From: Gracilaria gracilis
Lineage: Eukaryota; Rhodophyta; Florideophyceae; Gracilariales; Gracilariaceae
NCBI GenBank assembly: GCA_030374805.1
Contig: JARGSG010000090.1
Coordinates: 248,001-312,000, forward strand
Length of the DNA: 64,000 nt
Reading direction: 5' to 3'
Every line of letters starts with the position of its first letter. Within the stretch, counting starts at the first letter, position 1. The translations under genes were made by a program, and so were the position numbers. Under the pieces are notes generated by a model. That model did not search any database and was not told where the DNA came from. It saw only the letters and a program-made list of their open reading frames with translations. This document shows, piece by piece, positions 33,450 through 44,384 of this stretch.

Positions 33450-34160
33450 TCAGAGCTTCGAGAAGCAAGCTTCTCGTAAGAAATGGTCGCAAAGCTCTTT
33501 GATAACTAGATGAGATTTTTATTCAGTTCTTAGATTTTGGAATGTAAAATATGTTTGGTTAAAACTTGTAATTGAGAGAAGTCTTTTGAAATATAAATAA
33601 AAGAGATCTTTGTGTTTTAGTCAGGGTCGTATTTTTTGACTACTTATTTACATGGTTGGAAGTCATATAGTCAAGCGTTTTTGGCAGAAATCAGTCAAAG
33701 AAGTCAAAAAATAGTCACTTCTAAGAATTACGTTTACTGGAGCGTTCTGACTGTCTTATTCAAGGTATTGGTAGTTTACGACAATAACTTGGTCTCTTCA
33801 AAACCACATTGGCACTAAACCAAAGTCTACAAATCGGTAGTAAAAAAAAGTTTTAACATATGTTTTACAGATAACCTATAATTGACGGTACCGAATAATC
33901 GGTAAGAAGAATAGAAAAACATTGTAGAAGGTTGTTAAGAAGAAAAGCAATTATTCATCGCAAAGCTATCGCTTCGCGGCGAAAGATCTTTAATGTCTGG
34001 GTACTGGGTGGTGCAGACGGACATGTCTTAGCAGCGTGCAGTTCAGCACAACTGAAAGCACACAGTAGTCTCGACAGGAGATGTACTGTTCCCATCCCGT
34101 GATCGACGAAAGATATTGAGGCGATGCTCTTACAGAGAGAGTCTTTGACACGGCTCTCTC

Positions 34161-36888
34161 TTATGGCCGAGATGGTTCATCGGCGGCGTTCATTTCCGAC
34201 GGAATAGGCACGAAAGACACACGTATTTCGACTGCGAGGCATAATGATCCAAATCGACGGCAGCGGAGAACAAGTGGAATAGACGAGGACCTTCCTTTTC
34301 TCAGGGCTCCAAGAGTGACCATTGAGTCTGTGAAGAATATTAACTGGCATCGATTAAGGCCATAACGGATGAGCCAGTTCAGAGCTAGAACTGCGGTGGC
34401 TGTCTCAAGGCAAGTAATATGTTCGAGCTTGTTCCATTTGTGTACGATCGCCGTACTCCAGGAGAGAGATTTGTAAATTCTGCGAACCTCTTCTGTGTTC
34501 CTCATGAATTCGATGCTTTGCGAATTGGGGTTTTGTGCCAGTGCTTGTGATAGTCGCCAGAGTTCTGTAGCGAGATGAATGGGTACAATTGAGAATAGGA
34601 CAGCACTTGCGGTAGGCGACGCATCGAAGGTGACAATAATGTTCTAAATAGGTAACCTGACATCTACGACCGCCATCGGCAGAAGAGTGGACAATAGAGA
34701 TATCTCTTTCTTGTCCTGTTCCGATAGAGTAATATGCCCACTCTCAAGGCGAGAAGAGTGTCTATAAACAGCGTTGAAACATGACAAGAGGGGTCGGTTA
34801 ATCAAGGCAGGGCCAAATGAGTTTCCCAAGAATAGACTGCCATTCATGGTGGTTGATCGTGCTGGATCGAAATAGTTCTTGCAAAGAACAGTGCAGTCTG
34901 TCCATTTTGCGTCGGATAGAGAATACGAGGCCATCCTGCAAGTTCCAGATACAGCCGATGAAGGGGAGGTTCTGTCGCACGACGCTGTCGAAAGGACACG
35001 ATTTGTTTGGTTTGATCGGTAAATTCGCTGCGTAGAATACTGTTCTCAAGATCTTATAGAGAAAGAGTAGTGCTTGCGGGGTCCAATTACAGACGACAAT
35101 ACCGATGTCATCGATAATATGGAGCAGCAGGGATAGTTTTTCGCTGACGACAAACGGAGCATTCTCCCGGCAGAAAGGCAGTAGGCGTAAGGCAGCGCGG
35201 GGGGCAATGCGGGACTGGCGGAAGACATGAAATGACTCTTGAAGGAGGTGGCCTGCAAATGTATGACTGATATAGACTGACCATTTAAACCCCATAGGCA
35301 TTGTTGCCTGGCATGGTCGAAGCCACACTCCTTTTCCAATGGGCTTCCTGAGATATTGAGAGATTCTCGCGATAAAAGAGGAAGATAAGTGATCAGTGGT
35401 GACTTTCTGCAGTGGGAAAAGCCTTGAAAGCGTGGAGGGGAGCACAATATTATGAAACATATTGGCTACATCCAGGTAGATGGCTGACAGTTGCTGCGCG
35501 GGAAGGATGGACTGAAAGAGACTTGGATCGGGGAGAGAGGTATATGGTGGGTCGGGCAGAAGGAGATTTTGAACGCGAGGCCAAGATATCAAACGGTCTT
35601 CTTGCGGTGATTTCGTGACAGCGAATAGCGTAAGTTGGATGACGTCCGCGAGTTGGGAGTAACTTTCGTCTTCCTTCGATTGGAGAGACCAGGTTAACAT
35701 TCCAGAGTCGTGCATCCTTTCCAAGAGGTGGAGATAGTTCGACGGAGTAGCGTGGGTGCGAGGTTTCGGCAGTGAATTGCGGATTGAGAAGGCATTCTGG
35801 GCTTGGAAGAGAGTAGAATACAGAACTTCTTCAAACTTAGAGTGTTCTGGGCCAAGAAAGAGACGTCTAATATCCTCGGGGACTCTAGACATCCAGTGAT
35901 GCGAGGTTTCGGGAGGGGGGGATTGCCTAGAGGGTGGGAGCGAGAGACGGGATGGTTTGATTGGCTTAAAGAGGCCTCTTGAGAACCATTCGGACTTAGT
36001 TTTGTAAAGGTGGTCAAATGCTGGCGTAGAGAACATGTCAGGGAAGGCTCGGAAGGTGTAATCGTGGATGGCTTCCTCATCTTCGGAGATGGATGAGTGG
36101 GTGAGAAAATAAGATACAGTGTCCAGGACATGTCGTTGTGCGTTGAGATGCGAGTGTATGGAGCGAGGATATCGTTTTCGCTTCTTGCGTGGTTGGTTGG
36201 GTCCAAGAAAGATATGGGTAAGCGATTCTATAACCGCAAGAGCTCGGGGACAATTAGACAGAAATAAGTTCACGCGAGGTATAGGTAATATGGGAATGAA
36301 CGCAGTGGAGTTGGTCACTTCCCAGAGGGACGATTCTTGTAGTTCTGCTGTTGATTCTGGGTGTGCCCGTGATTCTGGTGGTACGAGCGAGGTTGCCTTC
36401 TCGAATTGTTGCGCGCCTTCGACTTGGCTTCTTGGATTGCCTTCAGCGCTGACAGCCGTTTCTTCTGAAAGGTTATGTTCTTGGTCACTACCTCCTCTAG
36501 ATCCTGAGATCTGACTGTCCCTTGCGGGACTGTCTCCAGTAGATGGACCACTTCGTCCCATGCGTCGCGATTTTCCACGTGAAGGCCTGTCGAGAGGCCT
36601 TCCTCGACACGCAGTATTGCGTACAGACGACGGAGCGCAACTTCCAAGGAGGGTCTCTGCCCGAGAGCTTCCTTGGGTGAGTCGTGTACAAGCATTTCGA
36701 GGTGGATCAAACGCCCGAGTGTTACTGCTTCCATCTCCGACGGAGTTGGTTGACCCGTTGCGGTTCGTCTCCAATGCTTGAAATGATGTTGTAGAAATGT
36801 CGGAATGTCGGTTCCCTGAGACGTTAGTATGGAAAAAATGGCCGGTCCTATGAGCTGCTCCACTTTCAAGCTTGTGGAGCTTAGACAT
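34161..36888 (-). pseudogene. DIRS-like reverse transcriptase and RNase H, frameshifted
   Basis: From ATG 36888 a 696-codon frame opens with a region overlapping gag. It then shows RT motifs: AIYLDVANMFHNIVL (first catalytic Asp), QATMPMGFKWSVYI, and IIDDIGIVV (the second catalytic pair, DD instead of the YxDD of LTR elements, as in DIRS RTs), ending SILGKLIWP. A frameshift near 34800 and a TAG at 34644-34646 separate the RNase H, whose acidic residues appear in VTFDASPTAS, CLETATAVLAL, FFTDSMVTLG and EMNAADEPSR. It would copy element RNA into circular DNA. The breaks suggest a dead copy. Confidence 0.85.
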
Positions 36889-37752
36889 TTTCCCGGGTAG
36901 TGTGACAGAGATGTTTGGTGGGTTTTGGTAACCCCGAAAGAGAATGTCTTCGGATCTATGACTTGCTTGATCCTTTTCGCTGGATTCTGGCGGTTCTCAT
37001 CATCTGAGTCATCCGAGTCTTGGAGGTTGGCGGGCTGATGTGGCGTGGGGACGGAAAGGGAAAGGAGAGCACCGGTGTGGGCAGGGGCGGGAGTGGTTGA
37101 AGCGGGCTGTGCTGTTGGCGCCAACCTCGGATTGGCAAGTGGAATGGACGCTTGTTGCAATTGATTGGTTGCCGAGAAGAGCCATGAGATCGCGATCGAA
37201 GCAACCTCGAAGGGGTTGGCATCGGGAACTGTTCGCAGACTGAGGGCTTGGTCTTCTTTTAAGGCAGATGCCATCAGCTTTTTCAAGTGTTCGGGGTTCT
37301 CACGAGCCATTTGTATCACATTTGGAGGGGTCATTTTCATAAGGGTAGTGTGATTCTCTGCGTCACTTGGTTGGTGAGATGACGATGGACGTGAATTCGA
37401 TATCCCTGAGACGGAGTACGTCAGCCAAGAGCTGTTGTGTGGTAGGAAAAGGGCCAAGACTGGTGCGAAAGTGAGCGGGAGCGCTTTGCGAGATAGAGTG
37501 TAGCTGCGCATTTGAAAGATTTGCCATGTAAAAGGCACTGTTTTGGGAGCGAAGATTGCCGAAGGTTGGAAGAGAAGGGGTGGAGAGATTTGGCGGATCC
37601 TCTAGAATCGGGACTGCTGCTGGAATAGCGCTTCCGATATGCACCTGGTGTGAAGTGTTTGGTGGAGGGTTTGACGGTCCGGCTCCAGTTATGTGGACGG
37701 GGTTCGATGAAGATGTAGGGATGGGAAGGGATAGGGGAGGGGGATTTGCCAT
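36315..37752 (-). pseudogene. DIRS-like gag, probable frameshift
   Basis: Starts at ATG 37752 (MANPPPLSLPIPTSSSNP), a Pro/Ser-rich N-terminus. The frame closes at 37363, but a shifted frame takes over with MTPPNVIQMARENPEHLKKL and runs to 36315, ending in a basic Asn/Gln/Arg-rich tail (QNHGHTQNQQQNYKNR) that could bind RNA. Its last 570 bp overlap the RT frame. There is no zinc knuckle. The position before RT and the basic tail support a Gag role. No family signature is strong enough to prove it. Confidence 0.6.
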
Positions 37753-37998
37753 AGCGCTTTTAGATAGCGAGGGCTGGATGGAAAACGCGAAGGCTCGTAG
37801 TGAGTAATAACAAGAACGAACAGGCAGAATATGGGGATGATGGTTCACGGTGGGAGCATCGGCAGATGAGGAGGGTGATAGGAATGGATTGCCGTCAATT
37901 GAGTTGTTGGAGTGTTTGAAGACCGAAGCACGGTATAGTTGGATGGGAACGTTACAGATGTGTGTGATACAAAACGTAGCGGCGCCGTGAGCGAGGCG

Positions 37999-39162
37999 TC
38001 AGAGACGTTGAAGAAATTGCAGAAGACTTTGTGCACTGGATCCGATACGCTGCTGTTGCTGCGCAGAAATGTTCATATTGAGTATCCAAGACTTGCCGTT
38101 GTCGAGGTAGTAGCGCAGAGATGTTAAAGATTTCCAGCGTCCGTTGATGGCAATCTGGTCAACAGGAGTGCCTTTGATGTAATCCTCAGTCGCTTTTCCT
38201 ATTCGTGCAGAGTGCGTGGTGAGCCTCGCATTGGTAATTTGGAAGGTACGTGCGGCTTCTTTGAGACTTTTCTCGTATCTATGATATGATAGTTGTGGAG
38301 CGTACTGCAACTGGTTGTGGTTTGCTGTTCGATATAACAATAGGAACTGGAAAATATCTGGGTCTGTCACGTGCACAAATTGGAGACGACCGGTTTTCCT
38401 AGAGGTCTTGGCATCTACAATGTTCACTCCAGCTGCGTTAGGGCCGTATGCGGATAGGCGAGTATCCCCTGGGAGTGCGATCTGACTCCATTTCAGGTTC
38501 CTGGCTTCCGAGACTCTTAAGCAGGCGCCGTATGATAATAGCAATGTTCCAGCAGAAGCAGTGTTTTGATTTGATATAAGGTAGTATGCCAGGGCAAGAC
38601 AGAGTTGTTTTGTAAGGGGAACTGATGATTGCGTGGGCTTAATGTGCTTCCAGCCGGCAATGCATCTGCGTGCCATCCCAATATGTTGCCGCAAACTTGG
38701 AAGCATGAGAAGGAGCATGCAAAGCAAATTACACATCTCCTGCCTTTTGCCTGCTCGGGGGCATGCGACAAATTGTTCTTGGATGTATATTGCAAGACGT
38801 TGGTCCATTGTGAGAGGAATTTTGTTCTGGAAGGAGGTAGACTGTATAAAAGAATGAAGTGCTTGTGTGTACTTATGTTGCGTTTTGGGGCTGATGGAGG
38901 CTGCAAGAAGTGGGTTTTGTTCAAAGAAAATATCTCCTGCAATGAGAAAGAAACAGCTGGTTACTGGTGTGAGAAATGGGGCTTGGCTCAAGGCGGAAAG
39001 CGACGAATAATTCGAGTGGCTGATTTTGTTAGCAGATCGTGATGCACGTTGATATGCCAAGCAAGTCGAAGATGGATCAGTCATGTACGCTGAGTACATG
39101 ACCTGCGCGGATCTGGAGACGTTGGGCCAATTGGTGATTGCCATCCGGTCAGTGAAGTGCAT
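37999..39162 (-). CDS. tyrosine recombinase of the DIRS-like element
   Basis: 387 aa, intact frame from ATG 39162. The C-terminal catalytic domain shows the first Arg in ACLRVSEARNLKW, the H-x-x-R box in THSARIGKATEDYI, a His/Trp-position GRW (NGRWKS), and the nucleophile Tyr in LRYYLD. The N-terminal SAM-like core-binding region covers about residues 70-200. It would insert the circular DNA copy by site-specific recombination instead of a DDE integrase. It is the only unbroken gene of the element and lies upstream of gag on the same strand, an unusual order. It ends within about 250 bp of the gag start. Confidence 0.88.
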   Translation of the reverse strand: MHFTDRMAITNWPNVSRSAQVMYSAYMTDPSSTCLAYQRASRSANKISHSNYSSLSALSQAPFLTPVTSCFFLIAGDIFFEQNPLLAASISPKTQHKYTQALHSFIQSTSFQNKIPLTMDQRLAIYIQEQFVACPRAGKRQEMCNLLCMLLLMLPSLRQHIGMARRCIAGWKHIKPTQSSVPLTKQLCLALAYYLISNQNTASAGTLLLSYGACLRVSEARNLKWSQIALPGDTRLSAYGPNAAGVNIVDAKTSRKTGRLQFVHVTDPDIFQFLLLYRTANHNQLQYAPQLSYHRYEKSLKEAARTFQITNARLTTHSARIGKATEDYIKGTPVDQIAINGRWKSLTSLRYYLDNGKSWILNMNISAQQQQRIGSSAQSLLQFLQRL

Positions 39163-39251
39163 TTAGCTGCTTGTTTGATGTACCGAGACCTGGTGACGAA
39201 GAATACGCTTCTATTGACAAAGCTACGTGAAGTAAAGTAAGTAAAGCGTCA

Positions 39252-39359
39252 GTAAAGCGAGCGGGACGCAAGTTGATGGAAGCAACTAAGGTCGTCTTGT
39301 CATCTATTCAGTTAAGCGAGCGGGGCGCAAGTTGATGGAAACAACTAAGGTCGTCTTGT
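39252..39359. repeat. ~59-bp tandem direct repeat near the DIRS-like 5' end
   Basis: Two copies share AAGCGAGCGGG.CGCAAGT, GATGGAA.CAACTAAGG and TCGTCTTGT. Split direct repeats near the termini typify Ngaro/PAT-type elements. The matching outer copy was not found at the left end. Confidence 0.65.
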
Positions 39360-39820
39360 TGAACGACGCAGCAGGACAAACACTAAGATAATCTGCGTCG
39401 TTGAAGAGCATTTTGCGCCACGCAGCTTCTATAATTAGCTCTAATAAATCCACTTCTGCGGGCCCTCGAAAATATATTCTAGGAGTCAGCATGATTGAAG
39501 ATCCAGAATGGGGGATTCCCTATTGACGTTTTTTTTCTTAGTAATTTTTTTTGTTGGCAGTGGAATGATCCAAACAGCTGATCTGTTCAGAAAGGCAACA
39601 AAATGCGCCGTGTGACACGGCGCATTTGTAAAGGTGAAAATGCTGCTCAATGACCCTGTTTCTGAAACAGCTGTAAGCATTCTATGTATAAGCGGTAGAT
39701 TTGGTAGCTACGCCAATTTTCAAAGAGATTACCAAAAATATGCAGATAACTAGTTTTCCTGCAGATTTTGACTGAGCAATCTAGACTTTAGCTCAAAACA
39801 CGTAGCTTTGTCTTCCTAGT

Positions 39821-40009
39821 TGTAGCTGCTGTCAGCTGCAGCAGGCGGTCACAGAGAGTCACGATAACACCTCCGACGGTGTGGCTTGAGGTCACCACAC
39901 CGTGAGCGGCCATAGCTCAATCGGTAACCACCTTCGTGTGCTTTTTGTGCGGGCCCAGTGTTCGTGGTTCGAACCCCGGCCCTGCCGCTCTTCCCCCCTG
40001 TTCACTACA
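39821..40009 (+). mobile_element. tRNA-derived SINE, copy 1 (189 bp, TSD CTAGT)
   Basis: Inserted in Helitron F with the duplication CTAGT (39816-39820 and 40010-40014). A tRNA-like body (GCGGCCATAGCTCAATCGG A-box region, then GGTTCGAACCCC B box and TGCCGC closing the acceptor side) sits in the 3' half, after a ~90-nt leader. It ends CTTCCCCCC TGTTCACTACA. The T-arm and acceptor stem are imperfect, so it is not a working tRNA. Confidence 0.8.
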
Positions 40010-40027
40010 CTAGTAGGAGCTTTGCGA

Positions 40028-41146
40028 TCAACGTCTTCTAGCGTTCATTCCTGGCTTCCACCAGCCGTGGAAGATTGAATGTTCGAAGTTCTTGATAGCA
40101 AATCAGTGGCGCATGTATCTATACCAGGAACTCATGATTCAGGAGCACGCTACGGTGGAGTAGGCTGTGAGGCTCAAAGCTGGTCCATTGCAGATCAGCT
40201 TAGAGCTGGAATTCGATTCTTTGACATAAGATGTCGTCGAGCTGGTACGGTATTTGCCATACATCATGGCCCTTGCTTCCAGGAGATCTTTTTCGGTGAT
40301 GTGGTAATTGCCGTGCGAGACTTTCTGGCCTCGCATGACAACGAGTTTGTGATTATGAACGTGCAAGAAAATCATACACCAATGGATGGTTCAGACTCTT
40401 TTACAACGATTTGGTCTACGTATATGTCTCAGTTTGGATATTTGTTCGTTGATGCACGGACATCCCTTCCTACTGTGGGAGAGGTTCGCGGAAGGATTCT
40501 GGCTCTGAGACCGACATGGTTATCGGACAAGGGTATTGCTTGGACCGATTCGCTCGTTGATGCGCAAAACACGTACAAGGTGTATTTTCTACCGTTTGAG
40601 AACCCAGTGGGCTCTGATACAGCTTCTTTGCCGGAGAAATTGGATTTGATCGGGGCGCAACTTCAACGAGCAAAAACATCGTCCAAACTAGTACTGAATT
40701 TTCTATCTGGCGCGCAGGGCATGACACCGATAGACGTGGCCGAGTATAGCAATGAATATGCGTACAATTATATTGGCACGGGTGAAGGAACGTTACGAAC
40801 TGGCGTTGTGATCATGGACTTCCCTGGAGAAAAGCTGGTTTATCGAATCATCAAGACGAATTTCGAAGCTATTGGATACTGCGAAGCGCACACGTTCCGC
40901 ACTGAAAGCGATAAAACTTGGGCTGAATTTAGAATGCCGGGAGCGGTTGCGGGAACTTCGATTTTCATTAAGGGCGGTGGACATGGTCGCTATGTATTTC
41001 CAAAGTGTCATCGTGCCACATGGACAGATCTGCTTTTCGTATGTGGTTCCGACAGGAACTGGATTTATTCGGGACACTGGGACGCTGATGCCTGGTGTCA
41101 CAGCAGCAATACCAACCAGGCTTATCTCGCACTTGGTAATAAGTAG
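40028..41146 (+). pseudogene. PI-PLC X-domain part of the Helitron-split gene
   Basis: In frame with the 5' part at 33129-33449. After 16 codons a TGA stands at 40076-40078, where PI-PLC relatives often have Trp. An ATG follows at once and opens 355 codons. The catalytic His is in SIPGTHDSGAR (residue 19), the metal/substrate site in RFFDIRCRR (48-51) and the second His in IHHG (62/63), as in bacterial-type phosphatidylinositol-specific phospholipase C that cleaves PI or GPI anchors. The C-terminal ~100 residues are Trp/Gly-rich and unassigned. With its promoter 7 kb away and a stop before the domain, function is doubtful, although the domain itself is undamaged. Confidence 0.82.
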
Positions 41147-41991
41147 GTGAATAAGTAGCTTTTGTCTCCTGGTTCTCAGAGAAATATCGTTACGGACGGG
41201 AAGTTGATAACCCTTACGAGTGGCGGGTGGCCGACGCTGTGCTCGGTACATTCGCATACAGCCTTTTGCCTATGACCGCTCTCTTCAAAGCAGCGCAGCA
41301 TGCCAGAAAAATATTTACTGTTCAAAAATAAATTAATGAAACAAAACCATGCCTTGCTTCGATGAAGAGACAAGCTAAACTGCTTTCATAGGTTAACCCT
41401 TTTCGGGTACATAGAAGTTACCTCTTCCATGTCAAGCTTTTCGTAGAATAGGCGCATATTCTATTGTAAAGGACCTTTCCCCCGTCTTTCAAAACTCCGT
41501 ACAAATGTATACAGAAATTTTAGGAGCAAAAAGAACAGTACTGATCTAATATTTAATAGAACTATATGTGTCTGACTACGACCATTGAAAGGCTCACTTT
41601 GAATTGTTTTAAGTACTCAGAATTGACGTCACATTTACGCCCCTAGTTTAACTTCATATTTATCTTTTCGTAGAACATATCGAAGAGCTTTCTTTTTGGA
41701 GTGTTGACGTCTTTTTGCTTCCGTTTCTGATCCACCTTCATCATCCATCTCGTTCAACATCGGGAAAGGTATGAATAAACTCAATATTGACGTACTCGCT
41801 TCATTTTATAGTTCTGAGCGCGATGGGCCTTGCACATACATGTACTTCAACGAGCAGAGAGTTGCTAAATGGTAATGCATAAATAAACCTATCCATATTT
41901 CCGCGCATACCACTCTATGAATCACAGGAACTCATCGACGACCCAAATTTCTTGTTCTGCATAGCTGCAATATAGAGCCTGAATACTAACA
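41147..41991. other. intergenic, no gene seen
   Basis: It contains AGTTGATAACCCTTA at about 41202-41216, shared with the foldback element at 31044-31163. The rest is the presumed upstream region of the zinc-finger gene. Confidence 0.5.
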
Positions 41992-42672
41992 ATGAGCTCC
42001 CACGCACAAGGCTCCTCTGGGGGAGAAAGAGGAGGAGAAGATGACGGTCGAAAGCGTCCTTTTCACAAGATGTCTATAAACTTCCTCACCAGCTCTGATA
42101 GTCCAAATTCAAAGTCCAAACGAAGGCGTGGTTCAGCGATGGTTGAGAACTCACCTACTATTCCAAGTTCTGGACACTCTACGGGTCAGGCGACTTACGA
42201 AAGGCGTAATGGGCGGAGTTCGGCCTCTTCTCGGGATCAAAGATGCTCGAATAATGACAGGACCCCATCGGCGAGGAACATAGAGTCCACTGATGATATC
42301 ACTCCTGCTCCTGTAGGAGCGAGTACTTCTGGAGGCGCTGGCCCTTCAAATGTACCCTCAGCACCTTCTGATAACGGTGAACCGGTGTTCGTGAATGGGC
42401 GGTATCGATATCGGTGTTCAGAGCCCGGTTGCCAATCCATTTATACGCATCCTTCAAATCTGGCCACCCATGTGAGACTCAAGCACATGGGCTTCACACC
42501 TGAGCATCAGTGCGACGCATGCCATTTGAAGTTTCCCTTCTTGTCTGTTCTTCGAGTCCATCAAAGGGAAGTGCACGGCCCGAAGCAGCATGAATGCCCT
42601 GTGTGCCATAAGAAAATGACTAGGAAACTTAGCTTGGATCGACACATGGCAGCGGTACATCCTGAGCAGTAA
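41992..42672 (+). CDS. C2H2 zinc-finger protein, three fingers
   Basis: 226 aa from ATG 41992. A Ser/Gly/Arg-rich low-complexity N-terminus of about 140 aa includes a basic KSKRRR nuclear signal. Three consecutive classical fingers follow: YRCSEPGCQSIYTHPSNLA ending HVRLKH, HQCDACHLKFPFLSVLRVH ending QREVH, and HECPVCHKKMTRKLSLDRH ending MAAVH. Linkers are short, so the array should wrap DNA as a unit. It is a likely transcription factor. The N-terminus (MSS..., GGAGPSN) resembles that of the duplicated finger protein at 29092, suggesting a lineage-specific family. Confidence 0.88.
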   Translation: MSSHAQGSSGGERGGEDDGRKRPFHKMSINFLTSSDSPNSKSKRRRGSAMVENSPTIPSSGHSTGQATYERRNGRSSASSRDQRCSNNDRTPSARNIESTDDITPAPVGASTSGGAGPSNVPSAPSDNGEPVFVNGRYRYRCSEPGCQSIYTHPSNLATHVRLKHMGFTPEHQCDACHLKFPFLSVLRVHQREVHGPKQHECPVCHKKMTRKLSLDRHMAAVHPEQ

Positions 42673-42769
42673 GGCACACTCAGAATAGCCTGCTCCAATA
42701 AATACATCTGTAGACATACTAAGTTGAAGTGTAACATAACTCTTGTCAGGCACGGGCGGTCGCAGTTGT

Positions 42770-43080
42770 GCTTCAGATTAGGGCTTCAAAACATACGATT
42801 TTACGGTTTCAGGGCGAATTGGCCACACACCAATGCCTTTTCAGCTGCCATGGAAGAGGAACTTTTCTGGCTGGGAAGGAACCTCTTCCAAGGAATTGTG
42901 CAAAATTCCAGCACGTTGACGTCTGTTGCTTTACAGCAGAGCCTACCATTAGTGGTAATATCTTGAAAACAACCCATTCATTTGCAATATGTTGTATTAC
43001 AAATGGAAGAGGAAACAAAGATCTTTCGCTTACACTAAGTTTCATTCTACTCTGCACGACATGTGCAGAGTTATATTAGC
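42770..43080 (+). repeat. dispersed repeat R2, copy 1
   Basis: About 310 bp similar along its length to the complement of 47100-47420. Shared blocks include AATTGTGCA.AATTCCA, CTCATTCATTTGC-like, and AAATGGAAGAG, ending AGTTATA.TAGCT. Non-coding. The element type is unknown. Confidence 0.7.
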
Positions 43081-44384
43081 TTGAAAATTGGAGTTGACGG
43101 CACTTTCTGACTCCACTCTTGAATCGGAATTGAGAGTGCAGCGCGGTTCTTAAGTAGACCAAAGTATTAACGGATGGCGCTCGAGGAACTATATGCTGAC
43201 GGGGGAGACTGGGGCCTCGTCCGATAGATACGTTGTGCGGTATGTAAATTGAATGTGACATATGCGCGCTCCCAAACCAAGCAACCGTGTAGAGGTAGTG
43301 CGTTGAACCTGGGAGATGCGGGAAAAGACGTTTTCTTTGCATGCTGTTTGGTGCGAAATAAAACATGTCAACAGTGCTACCTTTGTACAAAAGTGAAATA
43401 AGAAAGGAAATGTGATACTTTTACAATAAAATGGTTCTACGTGTATGCCAGCGTTACATATCTGTTCACGTCGTGACACAACTTACATTTAGAGGAACAC
43501 ACTTCCGAAAGATGGTGAATATTTCGAATATACGCTTCTAAGACAAACACTATGTGGCGAAGTTTTTGCAGAATCAAACGCTCCCCGTAGAAAAAAACCC
43601 TCATTGTAGAGATAAGCAGAAGATATACAGCGATACTTTGTTTCAAGGTTAAATACATCGTAGGTTCAAAGTTAGAAGCGTCTAGACAGAGAGAATATTC
43701 GCCAAAACAGCGATTTTGGCTTTCAAAAATCGCCGAATTTTTCATTTTAATTAATGTTTTTTGTTTTCTTATCATGATTATTATCAAGATCTTGGTTAGG
43801 TTTATAAAGATTCGCCACTTACTGGCCGAATGTGATTCCACCAAAGAACACAAGGGAGGGATATTGAAGAGGTTTACTTGTAAGTTGCAAAGACAAAAAC
43901 TGCGATTCTGAGGCAAACAGGCGAAGGCATGTCAGTCACGCAGTACACCTGGCTTGTTTTCCTTGAAAATAAAGGAAATAGAAATTTTTATATATTTATT
44001 TTGCAAATTAAACACACGTGCACTGCATGAAGTAGTGTATGCATTGTTGTGCTCCCCGTGGATTGCGCAAATTATTCCATAATAACCCATTTCCCGCATC
44101 TCCCTGCGCGAATCAGCTGCTTACATCGGACGATCTGTTTCTCAGCTGCATTGCTGCCAACTGGAATGCCACGCGTACAAGTATGATTCCTGTTCAAGTT
44201 CTCGATTCTCATTGGAAGAAACCAGACGAGTTCTTTCGATGACGTCATCGTTAGTGTGCCTTCTGCTACTATAGATTCGACACCACAACAGCCGCCCGTC
44301 TCCGTCAAGCACCGTCCACCAGTTCTCCTTCGGTCCTATATCTTTCAACTATATCCAAACTGAACCGCCCACCGATTTCGGCAA
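43081..44384. other. intergenic, no supported gene
   Basis: AT-rich in the middle (43650-44000). Short minus frames at 43189-43916 carry no family motif. The last 150 bases are the presumed promoter of the gene at 44385. Confidence 0.5.

Larger units (their letters stand above)
33953..39475 (-). mobile_element. tyrosine-recombinase (DIRS-like) retrotransposon, 5.5 kb
   Basis: It is inserted in Helitron F, between GCAATT and ATTCTAGG when compared with the empty site in the copy at 62730. Minus-strand order is tyrosine recombinase, gag-like, RT, RNase H. It has no LTRs and no DDE integrase. A ~59-bp direct repeat lies near its 5' end (39252-39359). These are the traits of the DIRS/Ngaro group, which integrates circular DNA with a tyrosine recombinase. 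The ATT on both sides may be a 3-bp duplication or chance. Confidence 0.85.
33450..40027 (-). mobile_element. non-autonomous Helitron (copy F) carrying a retrotransposon and a SINE
   Basis: On the minus strand it begins A|TCGCAAAGCTCCTACTAG (right end) and ends with hairpin CGAGAAGC-TT-GCTTCTCG and AAGCTCTGA|T (left end). The central palindrome (arms AAATGCGCCGTGT) is at about 39603-39629. Helitron sequence stops at 33952 and resumes at about 39476, and again around 39821-40009, where other elements have inserted. Without them it would be about 0.86 kb, like the copy at 62730. Confidence 0.9.

Noticed and set aside
39304..39680. Minus frames across the DIRS-like 5' end and Helitron sequence (including one crossing the central palindrome)
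   Set aside because: They cross element boundaries and recur in non-coding Helitron copies, so they are chance frames.
39912..39990. A tRNA gene in the plus strand (A and B boxes present)
   Set aside because: Acceptor and T stems do not pair fully, and the sequence is part of a 189-bp unit with its own target duplication and a second dispersed copy. Called a SINE instead.
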